Source of the DNA: Anthostomella pinea
Taxonomy: Eukaryota; Ascomycota; Sordariomycetes; Xylariales; Xylariaceae
NCBI GenBank assembly: GCA_963556695.1
Contig: CAUWAG010000003.1
Location: 6,138,001 to 6,202,000 of the forward strand
Length of the DNA: 64,000 nucleotides
Direction of reading: 5' to 3'
Shown: positions 21,288 to 31,014 of the stretch, piece by piece
Layout: the number at the start of each line of letters is the position of its first letter
How positions within the stretch are numbered: position 1 is the stretch's first letter
Program-made: the position numbers and the translations under genes
Notes under the pieces: model-generated
The model's input: only the letters and a program-made list of their open reading frames with translations
What the model was told of the DNA's origin: nothing
Database searches by the model: none

Positions 21288-22150
21288 CTCGGTACCTCGA
21301 AGAGCCGAGGGGAGTTGGGTGTTGTGACTCGAAGAACTGGAACTGGGTATGTATGGTTAGTGAAGGGGATGCCTTGCGACAGTACCGCGATAAGAAGTAG
21401 GCGCGGTCTGGAAAGAGGAATTGCAGAGGTACGAACCGACAACGAGCAAGACAACCGGGCTCACGATTAATCCATCAGGAGCCTCGAGAGGAGCACGGGT
21501 ACACTCTCGGCCAAGGGATCGGTCGATGTTTGGAAGGACACGAGACTGGTGCCGGCTGAGCCAAGCTTGCAATGACAGGTCCAAGCTGGTGGGAGCGAAG
21601 GGAACGGTACCGTGGTCGCCCGGAGTAGATGAGATGGAGGAGAGGCAGGCACGTCTCGCGATAACCCAACAATTTCGAGGATGACGAGAGCAGTCGTTGA
21701 TTTTGGCTGACGTGAGGTGCACAACAGGTTCAGAGAGAATTGCGTGTAGTGGGCAGAATTGGTCGGCTGGCGGGTTTCGGTTCTGATTTTGTGTTGATGG
21801 AGGGCGAGGTGGTGGGACCAACATGAAGGAATCAAGTGGCAGGCGAGATCAGGCGCGTCCAAGACAGGTCAACAACCTCAGCAGTCGCGAGCTGCAGCAG
21901 GTGAAAGTGGGAAACTGGGTGCGTGCAGGTGGGCGCCTGCCTTCTAAGCCCAGAACTGTCTGCCTGGTGCCTTCCAATTGTAACTTACCCTCTGAAGTAC
22001 CTGCGTACCAAATTCACATCAACTGGACGAATGACCCGGGCAAAGACTTTCTGGGGTCGTGAGGTGCGAGGATCCCACGTCCAATGGTATCTTTTACGAG
22101 TCCACCAAGCAGAGAGGTAAATAAGATACGCGGATTCCTTGAAGAAGTCG
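21288..22150. other. Upstream region of BTB-like paralogue 2
   Basis: About 860 bp with no gene supported; it leads into element E3. Confidence 0.5.
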
Positions 22151-22310
22151 GTACACGCAGCCCTCATGAGTCTTAGTACGCGCATTAATGTCGATAAGAT
22201 TCCACATCACCCGTAAACAACTGAAATACTGGAATAAGCATACCGGAATAAGCATCTCTAATGCTATACGCTACTTTCAACGCTTATGCCAGTGTGCTTA
22301 TTCTAATTAC
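22151..22310 (-). repeat. Palindromic element E3 with conserved tail (inverted)
   Basis: Read on the minus strand, it has a palindrome with GGAATAAGCA-type arms at 22222-22310, then a tail with GGAATCTTATCGAC and GACTCATGAGGGCTGCG. Same order as E1 and E2 but opposite orientation, so the tail points at paralogue 2. Confidence 0.72.
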
Positions 22311-22366
22311 GATGGATATAGCGAGACCACGTCAATTGTATGCTATGTATCGTCGAGTCTGACAGT

Positions 22367-23366
22367 TTAAGCTGCCTGCTCGAAGACCAAATCAACGACG
22401 CTGCCATTGTCTCCCGTAACCACCACCTGTCGAGCCTCCGGCAACAACCGAGGGGCTTCAGAGGCAGAATCCACATTGCCTTCCGTGACAGGTAGTGTCC
22501 TATCGACAATTCTCCGCTCAGGCGCTGGTACCAAGTACTTATGCTGTTGGCTGAAGTGGGTGGGCAAAACGGCCTGACGGTCTCCATGCTGAAAGTCACC
22601 CAGACCAAAGATCCACATAGTGAAGTCTTCGCTGCCCAGAATAGCATTGACCGAATCCTCCTTGAAGCTCTCGGATCCGAGAAAGCAAAGGTTCATGGCT
22701 TCCGGTGTGAGAGGTCCGCGTCTTCGTATGTGGTCTTCCATGAAGTCCAGGAGTTTCTTGCGTCTCGGGTTTCCACGGCTGTGTTCGAAAACATGCTTAG
22801 GCCCGTCGCACTTGTAAGGGTTGTTGCGAGGCGTGTAAACGGGGGGCTATTCCCCGTGGAAAGTCCATGCGTACTTTGCGAAGATTGTACGCATGCAGTA
22901 GTTCGCGAGTTCGGGCATATCGAGGTCCATTGCGGCGTTCCACATTGCTTCAATGTCAGGACCCACGTGGGTTACTTCCTCAAGCTCATCCTCGAATCTT
23001 CCCGTGTAGCACCATTCAACGATGTGCTTCCAGGGATCGAGACCATCATGCTGAGGGAAGCGTAGTGTCCCAGCGCCTTGAACCTTGATGCACGTTTGAA
23101 GACGCCAGAGTAGAAATAAAGCAGGCTCGCATGGCAGCTTATAGATGCCTCCGTTTGATGGCTAGGGTATCGAATGGTAATGATCTGGTGGGTGCACCTA
23201 GCAAGCCTACGTGCTTGATTAGAATCTCCTCGTGCGTACGCGATCTTCGTACTTACATGATTGTGACCTCGTCCGCGTGGTTCTCAATTTCCTTCATCCA
23301 CTCGCAAGCACCGCCTATGATTCCTAGGCACGACTTGCAGGTGCAGTACTCGTTGAATTTCGGCAT
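22367..23366 (-). pseudogene. Cys-motif/BTB-like paralogue 3, broken
   Basis: Exon 1 is complement(23257-23366), 110 nt as in paralogue 2, encoding MPKFNEYCTCKSCLGIIGG and ending in the same phase. Exon 2 starts well (CHASLLYFYSGVFKR), then the homologous frame shifts near 23060-23075 and resumes as IVEWCYTGRFEDEL and MWNAAMDLDMPELANYCMR. An in-frame TAG follows AKYAWTFHGE (near 22851). Homology continues past it (RKKLLDFMEDHIRRRGPL) to a stop at 22367. Two independent lesions argue for a decaying copy rather than a read error, although either alone could be an error. The Cys motif, intron and BTB pattern remain clear. Confidence 0.75.
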
Positions 23367-23753
23367 CGTGAGTTCTTGAGTGACCAGGCAGGATGCGCGC
23401 ACATGAGTGGACTCGGAGAAGGATATGATCGGGGCTGAAGTGGCGATGATTATGTTGTGCGATCAGCCGCTGTCCCCAGGTAAGTGTGCAGGCAGAGTTG
23501 TGGCCCAAACACGCGCCTCCTTCAAGGCCGTATGAGGAGGTGGAAGGTGAAGGGAACGTGGGCAAGCAGCGAATCGCTGGAGTACCTAAGGCAGGTTGAG
23601 GTTTGAAGTCGACACGGAGAAGGAGCTCCGAGGGCGAATGCGAGAATGTGCCTTGAAAGATGGGTGGCCCCCGCAGATCTCGTGACCAGGAGGAATGTGT
23701 ACGGCTGGTGGATGAATTGCAGGTGGTTGTAGAGAAAGAGTTTCTTAAATAAC

Positions 23754-23907
23754 ATCGAATTGGGATAAACACAATGGAATAAGCAGCTCAGGTTTGATAC
23801 GCCATTGTTAATGCTTATTCCATTGTGCTTATTCCGATTCGATAAATATGGATACCGCTGGTTGCTGGACGGATAGTGTACGGAGACTCATAAGGGTGCA
23901 GTGTAAT
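23754..23907 (+). repeat. Palindromic element E4 with tail
   Basis: The best-preserved palindrome of the family: 32-nt arms 23754-23785 and 23812-23843, each with a CACAATGGAATAAGCA core, pairing at all but a few positions around a 26-nt loop. The tail motif CGGAGACTCATAAGGGTGCA follows at 23881. The element points away from paralogue 3. Confidence 0.78.
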
Positions 23908-24050
23908 GTTGCGAGTGCAGCACAAGCCTTGAGAGTAATTCAGGTGCACTGCTTGCTCCAAGCGAGATCGCGGCGCCCTCATTATCTGAGAACTCTGCCG
24001 AGGAGAGTACCTATTTTTGAACCCCTTTCGCTGCAACCGCTTTGTTCACG

Positions 24051-24084
24051 GTGCGTGAGCAGACCTATGAGGGCTGAGTGTACA
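24051..24084 (+). repeat. E-family tail motif without palindrome
   Basis: GCAGACCTATGAGGGCTGAG followed by TGTAC repeats the conserved tail of E1-E3, but no GGAATAAGCA palindrome is attached. Confidence 0.6.
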
Positions 24085-24410
24085 TGCACGTTACTGCTTC
24101 ACTCTTCCACCTCAGCAGAATGTACCTTTCATCTTGAGAATCTCGATCAGAATCGAGTCGCTACATGATAACGTTACCCCCACCAGCCTCTGATACTCAA
24201 CTGTAGCCCCTTTTCGTACACACGGAGCAGCTCTTGCATGGGTTTAACAGAAATAGGCGCCTCTGGTACCAGTACCACCAAGAACCGAGAATCAAGGGAT
24301 TGCCAGCCAGATAGTAAGTCGTTGCTCACAGCAGACACCTACACCCCAGGGGTTTTGGGCCTCGTTGCCAGGAGGCCCAAGTCGTCCACACATCTCACCC
24401 CCTAGTAAAG

Positions 24411-24475
24411 TTCGTGTTTCCAACCCAGAAGATTGAGAGATGGTATCGATGTTGTGTAATCAATTCAGGCTCTGC
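24411..24475 (+). repeat. Dispersed 65-bp repeat, copy 1
   Basis: Begins TTCGTGTTTCCAACCCAG, includes GATGGTATCGATG and ends in GGCTCTGCCG. A clear second copy lies at 42643-42712 in the same orientation. Nature unknown; it may be a fragment of a larger decayed element. Confidence 0.7.
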
Positions 24476-25564
24476 CGGCCCCTGGGAGAGAAAAAATCCA
24501 CACTTGGGAAAACATGGCTGAGATTTTGAGAGCACTGCATTCGGGACTGCCTACAAAATGGGCAGTCTTCACTCCGAAAAGACGACGCCGATCCATCCAG
24601 GAAGACAACAAGGAAGGACTTGCAAGGGAAGCAGCTCCAGTTCATCAGGTAGAATTGAGCTGTTGGCTATTCAGTACAGGGAGAATAAGAAGAGTTCATG
24701 AGCCAGAAGCGACAGACGAGTGGTACACCACTTACGTTCATAGTTGACGAGGCATGACGGGGCTGTTCATAGTGATGAATACGCGACTACCTAAACCTCT
24801 CAGGGGGTAATTCATGCTGGGCCCCACAGACCTAAACGTCGTCCAACTACTCGGCCCTAGAGAGACGAAATACCTCTCGCTGCTACCCAGGAACTTGAAT
24901 CGGCATATTCGCCTCATTCAGGAGGCAAAAGGTAGTAAGTTACACATGTTGTTTGATGTTCGGGTTGCCAGTCGCCAACGTTTACACATCGCAAATTCCG
25001 ATGCAAGACTCCGCGAACATTCTTTTTAGCCTGATGTTTACCATTGAGAACATGCTTATGGGACTCCGCACCTCCTCAAGAAGAGGAGGAATACGGATCT
25101 TATTCATACAGGTGGGACTTGACTCCGCGTATGAGAAGCTCATAGTTGCCATCAGTTACCAACTTGGCTCTCGATGGTTCACTATTGCCACGGTCGTACC
25201 TTTCTCTCGACCAGAAAAGTGAGGCTGTGGCAAGCAAAGTCTTCTCGCGGAGTGCAAAATGCGGTTTGGGTGAATCTGCACTCTATTCTCAAGCTAGAGG
25301 TGACCATAGATTTTGTAGTCGGATACGTTCCATATCTACTATCATACAGAGCCTAGTGTCAGAAATGACCCCTCCTCGGCCAACCAGTGTTCTAATTCCG
25401 CGAAAGCCCAGCCAAAATCCACGGCAGACTGTATTCTTGTACCACTCGTAGCGGTCAAGCCATCGCGGTGATACTCGTGACGCCACCCAGCGGAGTATCG
25501 CAACGCGTCAACTGTCTAGGAGTACCGGCATCCACCCCTCACCACCAGGCCGAGCATGTTTGGA

Positions 25565-26711
25565 CTAGAGCTTGACCTGACAGGTCCCCATGCCATGGTA
25601 GTTCTCAGGCTCGTCATAGGAATCGTAGACAACCGGTCCGGATCTCGGGGAGAACTCGGGCGGGGGTTCGTCATCACCCATGCGCCAACCGAGGAGACGT
25701 TCGTATTCCTGCCTGCTAGGGATGCGTCCGTCCCGGAAGAAATGGTTTGGCACGTGGGGGATACCATACGTCCTTGCCCATTCGTACCTCGCAGTCAACG
25801 TGCAAGCCTCGCTTCAGTATCACGACGCCCCGACCGATCCGCGGCAAGCACCATGTACCTTCGTCGTCTCCTATTCCAGGTCTTGGCTCAAGAATCTTGC
25901 GATTCGCAGGATGCAGAATGCTGTCGACGTTCGGGCGAGGGGATCTCGAAACATAAATCGATACCGCGGCGCCGGACTCGCTCCCGTCGCGTCTAAGTAG
26001 GGTCGTGTGCCATTCCACGGCCCGGTGTTTGGAGAGCAGATTCATGTCCGGTATGACCAATCTCAGTTCCTTCCACCCATTACTCCATCCAATCATAAAT
26101 GCCATCTCCCTGGCCCACTGCTCGTGGATGGGACTGCAATCCAGCACGGTCAAGCTGTCTAGGCGTAGCCCCTGCAGTAGCCACAAGCCAAAAAAGAGTT
26201 GAAAGCGAATGTTATAAGTAGTGGAGTGAGGGGGAATGTGAATGCAGCGATGGAAGACGATGCCTCGCACTTGAACGTGCTGGATCGTATTTCTGATCTC
26301 CCGAGGCAAGGGACCTAGTTTCAGAATCATGTCTTCCAGAGACTCGAAGTGGAAAAGAACCTGCTTCGGCCAGGACTGGCCGATCTCGTCACGAGCTCGA
26401 CGACAAATCCGCAGCAGTGCGAGGGAGTTGGGAGGAGGCCGGATGAAGGGGTTCGTCGTCGTGTCCGTTTCCTTGCCTGAACAGTAGCGGTGACGGCCAT
26501 GGGCGAGCCTGGTAGAGCAGAAGAATTGTTCGTAGATCTCGTCGCGCAGCTCCTGTGGCAGATTGAAGAGGATGCTGGTAGCTTGTTGATTCACGATGGA
26601 GGCCTTGGGCACGAGTTAGTCTGGTTAAATGAGGAAGCATGGGATAGCCCATACCAAAGGAGGGGCAAAATACCGTGTGGACGTCGTCGTGCAATACCTG
26701 CGCCTGTTCAT
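25565..26711 (-). CDS. LPxELR-motif protein of a fungal F-box-like/DUF7730 type
   Basis: Exon 1 complement(26655-26711) encodes MNRRRYCTTTSTRYFAPPL. A 51-nt intron with a GACTAAC branch site follows. Exon 2 opens with ILFNLPQELRDEIYEQFF, the N-terminal motif of many fungal proteins annotated F-box-like, 2EXR or DUF7730, then LLRICRRARDEIG and IQHVQVRGIVFH. Near 25800-25840 two frames compete: the frame of exon 2 runs to a stop at 25716, while another frame (YEWARTYGIPHVPNHFF, LLGWRMGDDEPPPEF) stays open to 25565 and looks more protein-like. A late intron (possible donor GTATCG, acceptor GCGAG) or a frameshift could join them. Function unknown. Confidence 0.6.
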
Positions 26712-29176
26712 GATGAAACACGGCGACAGGTAGCCGGTGCTCGTCGAGACATCTTCAGTTGTGCCGCGAGAAGACGCAGTCCCCGGGAAGTATGATTTCG
26801 CTGTTCGGACCTGTGTTGCGGCTGGCAGCATCAGGCAGAAAAGTTGAAGGCGGAGAGTTGTTGTACGTTGGCGGCGTCTACTTTTCTTGGAAAGTGAGAG
26901 ATGACTTCAGGAAGGAGTGGTCAATGTTTGTGACGCTGAAGAGGTAGGTAGGAAGGCGCGCCACAGTGCCTCAAGAGTTTGCTTCGCTCTTCCCGAGGTT
27001 GCTGCATGTGGTACGAATGGTCATTTAAGGTAGGTACACATGCATGTAAGGAGCGACTTGCAGGTAAACAGGTATATAGACAAGATGCGGCCTTCCAGAT
27101 TGAAAAAGGGACACAGGGTAATGTTTGGGTTTGACCTCCTCACATGACAACTCGCAGCAGCATGGAAACTCACATATACAATAACAAGAGAAGTCCCTCC
27201 CCCAGAAAAGCCTCACCGCGGCACTGACCGCTGCAGACATCCACATGTGGAGAGACTGATCAAATACCAATGTAGATAGTTGCCAGTGCCTACCACCAGT
27301 CAATCGGATCACGGGGGAGTAGATAGATGTGCATTCAGTCTACCGTAGGCTCGACAGAGACTCCTTTCACCTAGGGTATCTTACCTTTCCTAGCAGAGAC
27401 GTGTTACCTATAAGTTCCAATGACTACACATCACACCACCCCAGAGCAAACCCCGTGATCCAGCACTCCCATCATGGAAAATCCCAACGTTCAAGATGGG
27501 CATGGACAAAATGTCAAGCTAGATGCCCACCGGCGGTGCCTGTGTGCCTGCCGCCCATTTGAAGGTCGATGACCGTCGACCAGAACCAACCGTGCCTCAA
27601 GCGGCCGCTCAGGGGGGTCGACTTCTACTATCTGTGCTGTTTTAACACCTCACACAATTCCGCAAGAGAGAGCAAAGAAGAAACAGACAGGAGCTCTGGA
27701 GCATCATGCTCTAAGGTCAACAATAAGCGGCCACCGCGGAACGGCGGGCGGCATGGATAGGCTGGCGAGGCACGGAAGGCCAGAAGAACATCGCGAAGCT
27801 AGCTTATACTGCCGTTAGAAACCATAGGAGCCATAGTGTAGGTGAACAGCATGTGAGAATAGAGTTCGTTCACTGAAAAGCGTACCACGGAGAACCTACA
27901 GACTAGCCGACTAGAATAGACGGACGACCTGGAAGGGAAGCGATTCACTGAAGCAAGCAGTCACAGAAGGTACAAGGGCATTTAATTGTGAAGTTTTTTT
28001 TTTCATTGTTTACCAACTAGCCGATTGCAGATGCTAGCTGGCGTGGCTCGGAGATCAGACGGAATGTTTTCATCCGATTCAATCCGGCCGTAGTGCGAGT
28101 GTTTCATCGCATGGCACGAGCGAGCCCGAGACCAGACTGAGAGAGCAGAAAAACTAATGTACAAGGGATGGCGGGATTATCAAACCAATGACTCCCACGC
28201 CAGTGACAAAAGTAGGCGGAGGTGCAGTTTGGAGGAACCCAATGAGCCCAGACGCCATCCGCCACTTCAGCGAAGTGAAGAGAGCAGGGTCGACCCTTCC
28301 GTTCCAAACACCCCCTTTCTGAATCTGTTCAATCTGCTCTTTAATATGGCTGGCCCAAGATCGTGAACGCAAGGCGTACATGTCTCCAAGCCATCATCCC
28401 CTCACTTCATATATACCCCACATCATCGTCGTCCTGTTGCCTTTTGCGTAAAACGTACGCATGTGGTACCGTTCCTTCCCAAGCAAGGGAGCGACGTATA
28501 TAGTTGGGCGCGAGTGAGGTTGTGGTGTATTTGTATCATACAAGGAAAGTCGTGTTCGGTCGGCGTCGATCACGGTTGTAGTTTAGTACATTGAGGCCAC
28601 CAAAGCAGTGTCGTGGCGTCGAATTTGTTGTAATGGTGGGTGTACTACTCCTCGAAGAGATACCAGAGCCCTCGCGTGGCTGATGGTTGAACCAACAGTT
28701 TGATGCTGGTGGGAATAGCCCAAAAAAGGCAGGTCGCAGGTTGTTGACAGTTGAAAGAAGAGATAGGCTGAATCGCAGGAAGCACGCGCCATGCTGCTAT
28801 GAAACATGGTGACGAATCGTAGAAAGAGGCGCCGAGCAAGTCGAATGCCAGATCCAACAAATAGCTCAGGGCAATGCGAACGACCGGTATGCTATGCCAA
28901 TGCCTGTCTAATGCGGAAGAGAATGGGTATAATTAGGAAAAAGAAAGATGTGTCAGGCCGAAGCGCGAAGGTATCGGGAACAGATGTGAAAGCACCAAGT
29001 TGAAGATTAGTGCAGGTAGTATCGCAGTGCCACTGGGGCAGCGAAAGAGGGCGTATATGCCTGATCCCTGATACTTCCAGCGAGGCAAGCCGATAGTCGA
29101 GCTCGTGTCAGAGACCAGATGATTAGTCATTAACTTATATCATGGACAGACCAAGTCCAGAAGGATCCAAAGCAGT
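26712..29176. other. Gene-poor interval
   Basis: About 2.5 kb between the LPxELR gene and the 3' end of cdc25. No supported gene. A T9 run lies near 27995. Part of the right half is probably cdc25 3' UTR. Confidence 0.5.
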
Positions 29177-31014
29177 TTAGTATGACGCCAAACGCCGCGC
29201 AGGAGACCGGTTGTTTCCGAGAATCGGCGAATTGCCAATCATCATATCAGGAGACTGGTGGCCCATGAGCCTACCAGGAGCCGTGGGAGATGCGTCGACC
29301 ATTGACTCTCGGTGGCCGAAAGCAAAGGTCTTGGCTCGACCCAAGCCCTTTCGCTTTTGTTGGAGTTTGCCCAGCTCACGCTCACACGTGAACGCATGTT
29401 CTTCGGCACCCATCTCCACATAGGCTTGGGGATAGCAGCGATCGCGGTGCTGGTCGAAGAATTCACTGTAGCCGCCTTCCAGGATGTACACTTCTGGGTA
29501 CGTCAGTCTCGGGTAGAACTCCGCATTGGCAGTGCGGTCTTCAGATCGGACATGACGAGCCATCATCGGTGCACGGTGAGCAGAGTACTCGCAGTGGAAG
29601 ATCAAGAGGGTGTTGCCATCCATTGGCGTATCAAAGAGGTGTCTTGTCAGAAGCTCCTTGTCGTTGTAGTTGATGGCACCGTCGATATGTCCGCCCTCAT
29701 ATTCGTATTCGAAACGGCAATCGATCACAATCTTCTGCGTGTAGTGCTCATTGTACTTGCCATCAATGATGTCAAGGAATGTAGCTCTAGAGACTCTTGG
29801 AATGCTGTCACTTTGACCTTCAGGGAAGAAATGGGGCAGAACAGGGCCCTTGGCCTCTTCCACGTCCGTAACGGGTTGCAGGGAGTGCTGTGTGCAAGCC
29901 TCGGTAGCTTTCGCCTTCATGATATCAGCAGGGCTCTCGAACATGCTCAAGGACCGGCGGTATTGCCGACGCGGTCGGATGAAAGGGTTTGAAGGACGGC
30001 GTGAGTACAACGCAACTGGCGAACCATTCCGAATATCCCGGGTTCCTGTCAGACTCGCGAACTGAGGCTTCGGGCGAACAGAGCCTTGCTCCGAGGGGCT
30101 ATTGGCAGTCTGTGGTCTTTGTGGCGGGGAGTCCTGGAATAACTCGCTGGGGGCCATTGATGCAGATGCACCACCAAAGCGACACTCAGACCCGAACCGG
30201 AAAGATGAGATCTGACTCTCAGGGTGCAAGCGAGTGTGCAGGGCACTTGTCGAGTGACCCTTGGCGCGAGTCAGAGACGGACGTCGCAGTGCCGTTCTTC
30301 TGCGGCTGCTAACCTCTTTATTAGTACTGGAGCCTGCAAGTCAAAGAGTTGGGACACTGAAGGCTTACTCAATCAAAGGCTTTGACGGCTCAAGAGTTAG
30401 TGAGAAGTGGCGCGGCATGGAGTTGGGGATGGGAGATTCCATCATCATCTCGTCTTCAGGGGAAGATATGGGGGTGGGTGATGTGATCTCGATTGTGGTG
30501 CCAAAGGCATCCTTCTGAGGCAACGGAGAGATATCCATGGCATCGTGCATGGGAACTGGAGACGACGTCGCAGGCAGAGGCGGCGTCGTGATGTACTCTA
30601 TGAACCAAGTCAGCTACAAGCAAGGGTGTGGAGAACATTCCTGGCAAGGCTTACCTCGGTCCTCGAAGTTTCCCATCATGTTGGAAGTGAACAGCGCTCG
30701 CCGCGGCGTGGGGAAAGGGGGGCTGCTCTAGTTAGCACATGCACCGGATTGACGTTGGGTTCTAAGGCTATGAAGGCATACCTTGCGTCATTATCTATAC
30801 GGAAGTTCTGCGAGAGGTCTGCAGCGAGACTTGCAGTCGGAGACGAACCACGAACCGACTTAAGGTTAAAGTAGTCAGGCTTCGACCGCTGCAGCTGTTC
30901 CCGGATGCTCATGGGCCCTGCGAATGGGTTGCTGGTGAAATGGGCATGCGACGGGCGGCCCCATGACGGAGGAGGTGCCGGGTGCATCGCAGCCAGCGGA
31001 GATGATGCGTCCAT
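29177..31014 (-). CDS. cdc25: M-phase inducer phosphatase Cdc25 (NimT)
   Basis: Four exons, complement(29177-30308, 30369-30597, 30655-30725, 30782-31014), 554 aa; introns are 56-60 nt. The C-terminal rhodanese-fold catalytic domain has IVIDCRFEYEYEGGHIDGA, the active-site loop HCEYSAHRAPMMAR (CX5R, near residue 420) and LTYPEVYILEGGYSEFF. The N-terminus carries MDASSPLAAM and VRGSSPTASLAADLSQNF, a block I recognise from Aspergillus NimT. By family it removes inhibitory phosphates from Cdk1 and drives entry into mitosis. The tail after the domain is basic, with SP sites (HQSPDMM, NRSPARR). The start was chosen at 31014 because the conserved N-terminal block begins there. Confidence 0.95.

Larger units (their letters stand above)
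23367..25564. other. Gene-free stretch with E4 and a dispersed repeat
   Basis: About 2.2 kb. Holds E4 (23754-23907), a tail-only E motif (24051-24084) and one copy of a dispersed repeat (24411-24475). Short frames at 24514 and 24814 were examined and show no domain. Confidence 0.5.

Noticed and set aside
28104..28381. Small hydrophobic frame (FLQTAPPPTFVTGVGV)
   Set aside because: No start context, no homologous motif I recognise, and it lies in the probable 3' flank of cdc25.
29312..29992. 226-codon plus-strand frame
   Set aside because: Antisense shadow of the cdc25 catalytic exon.
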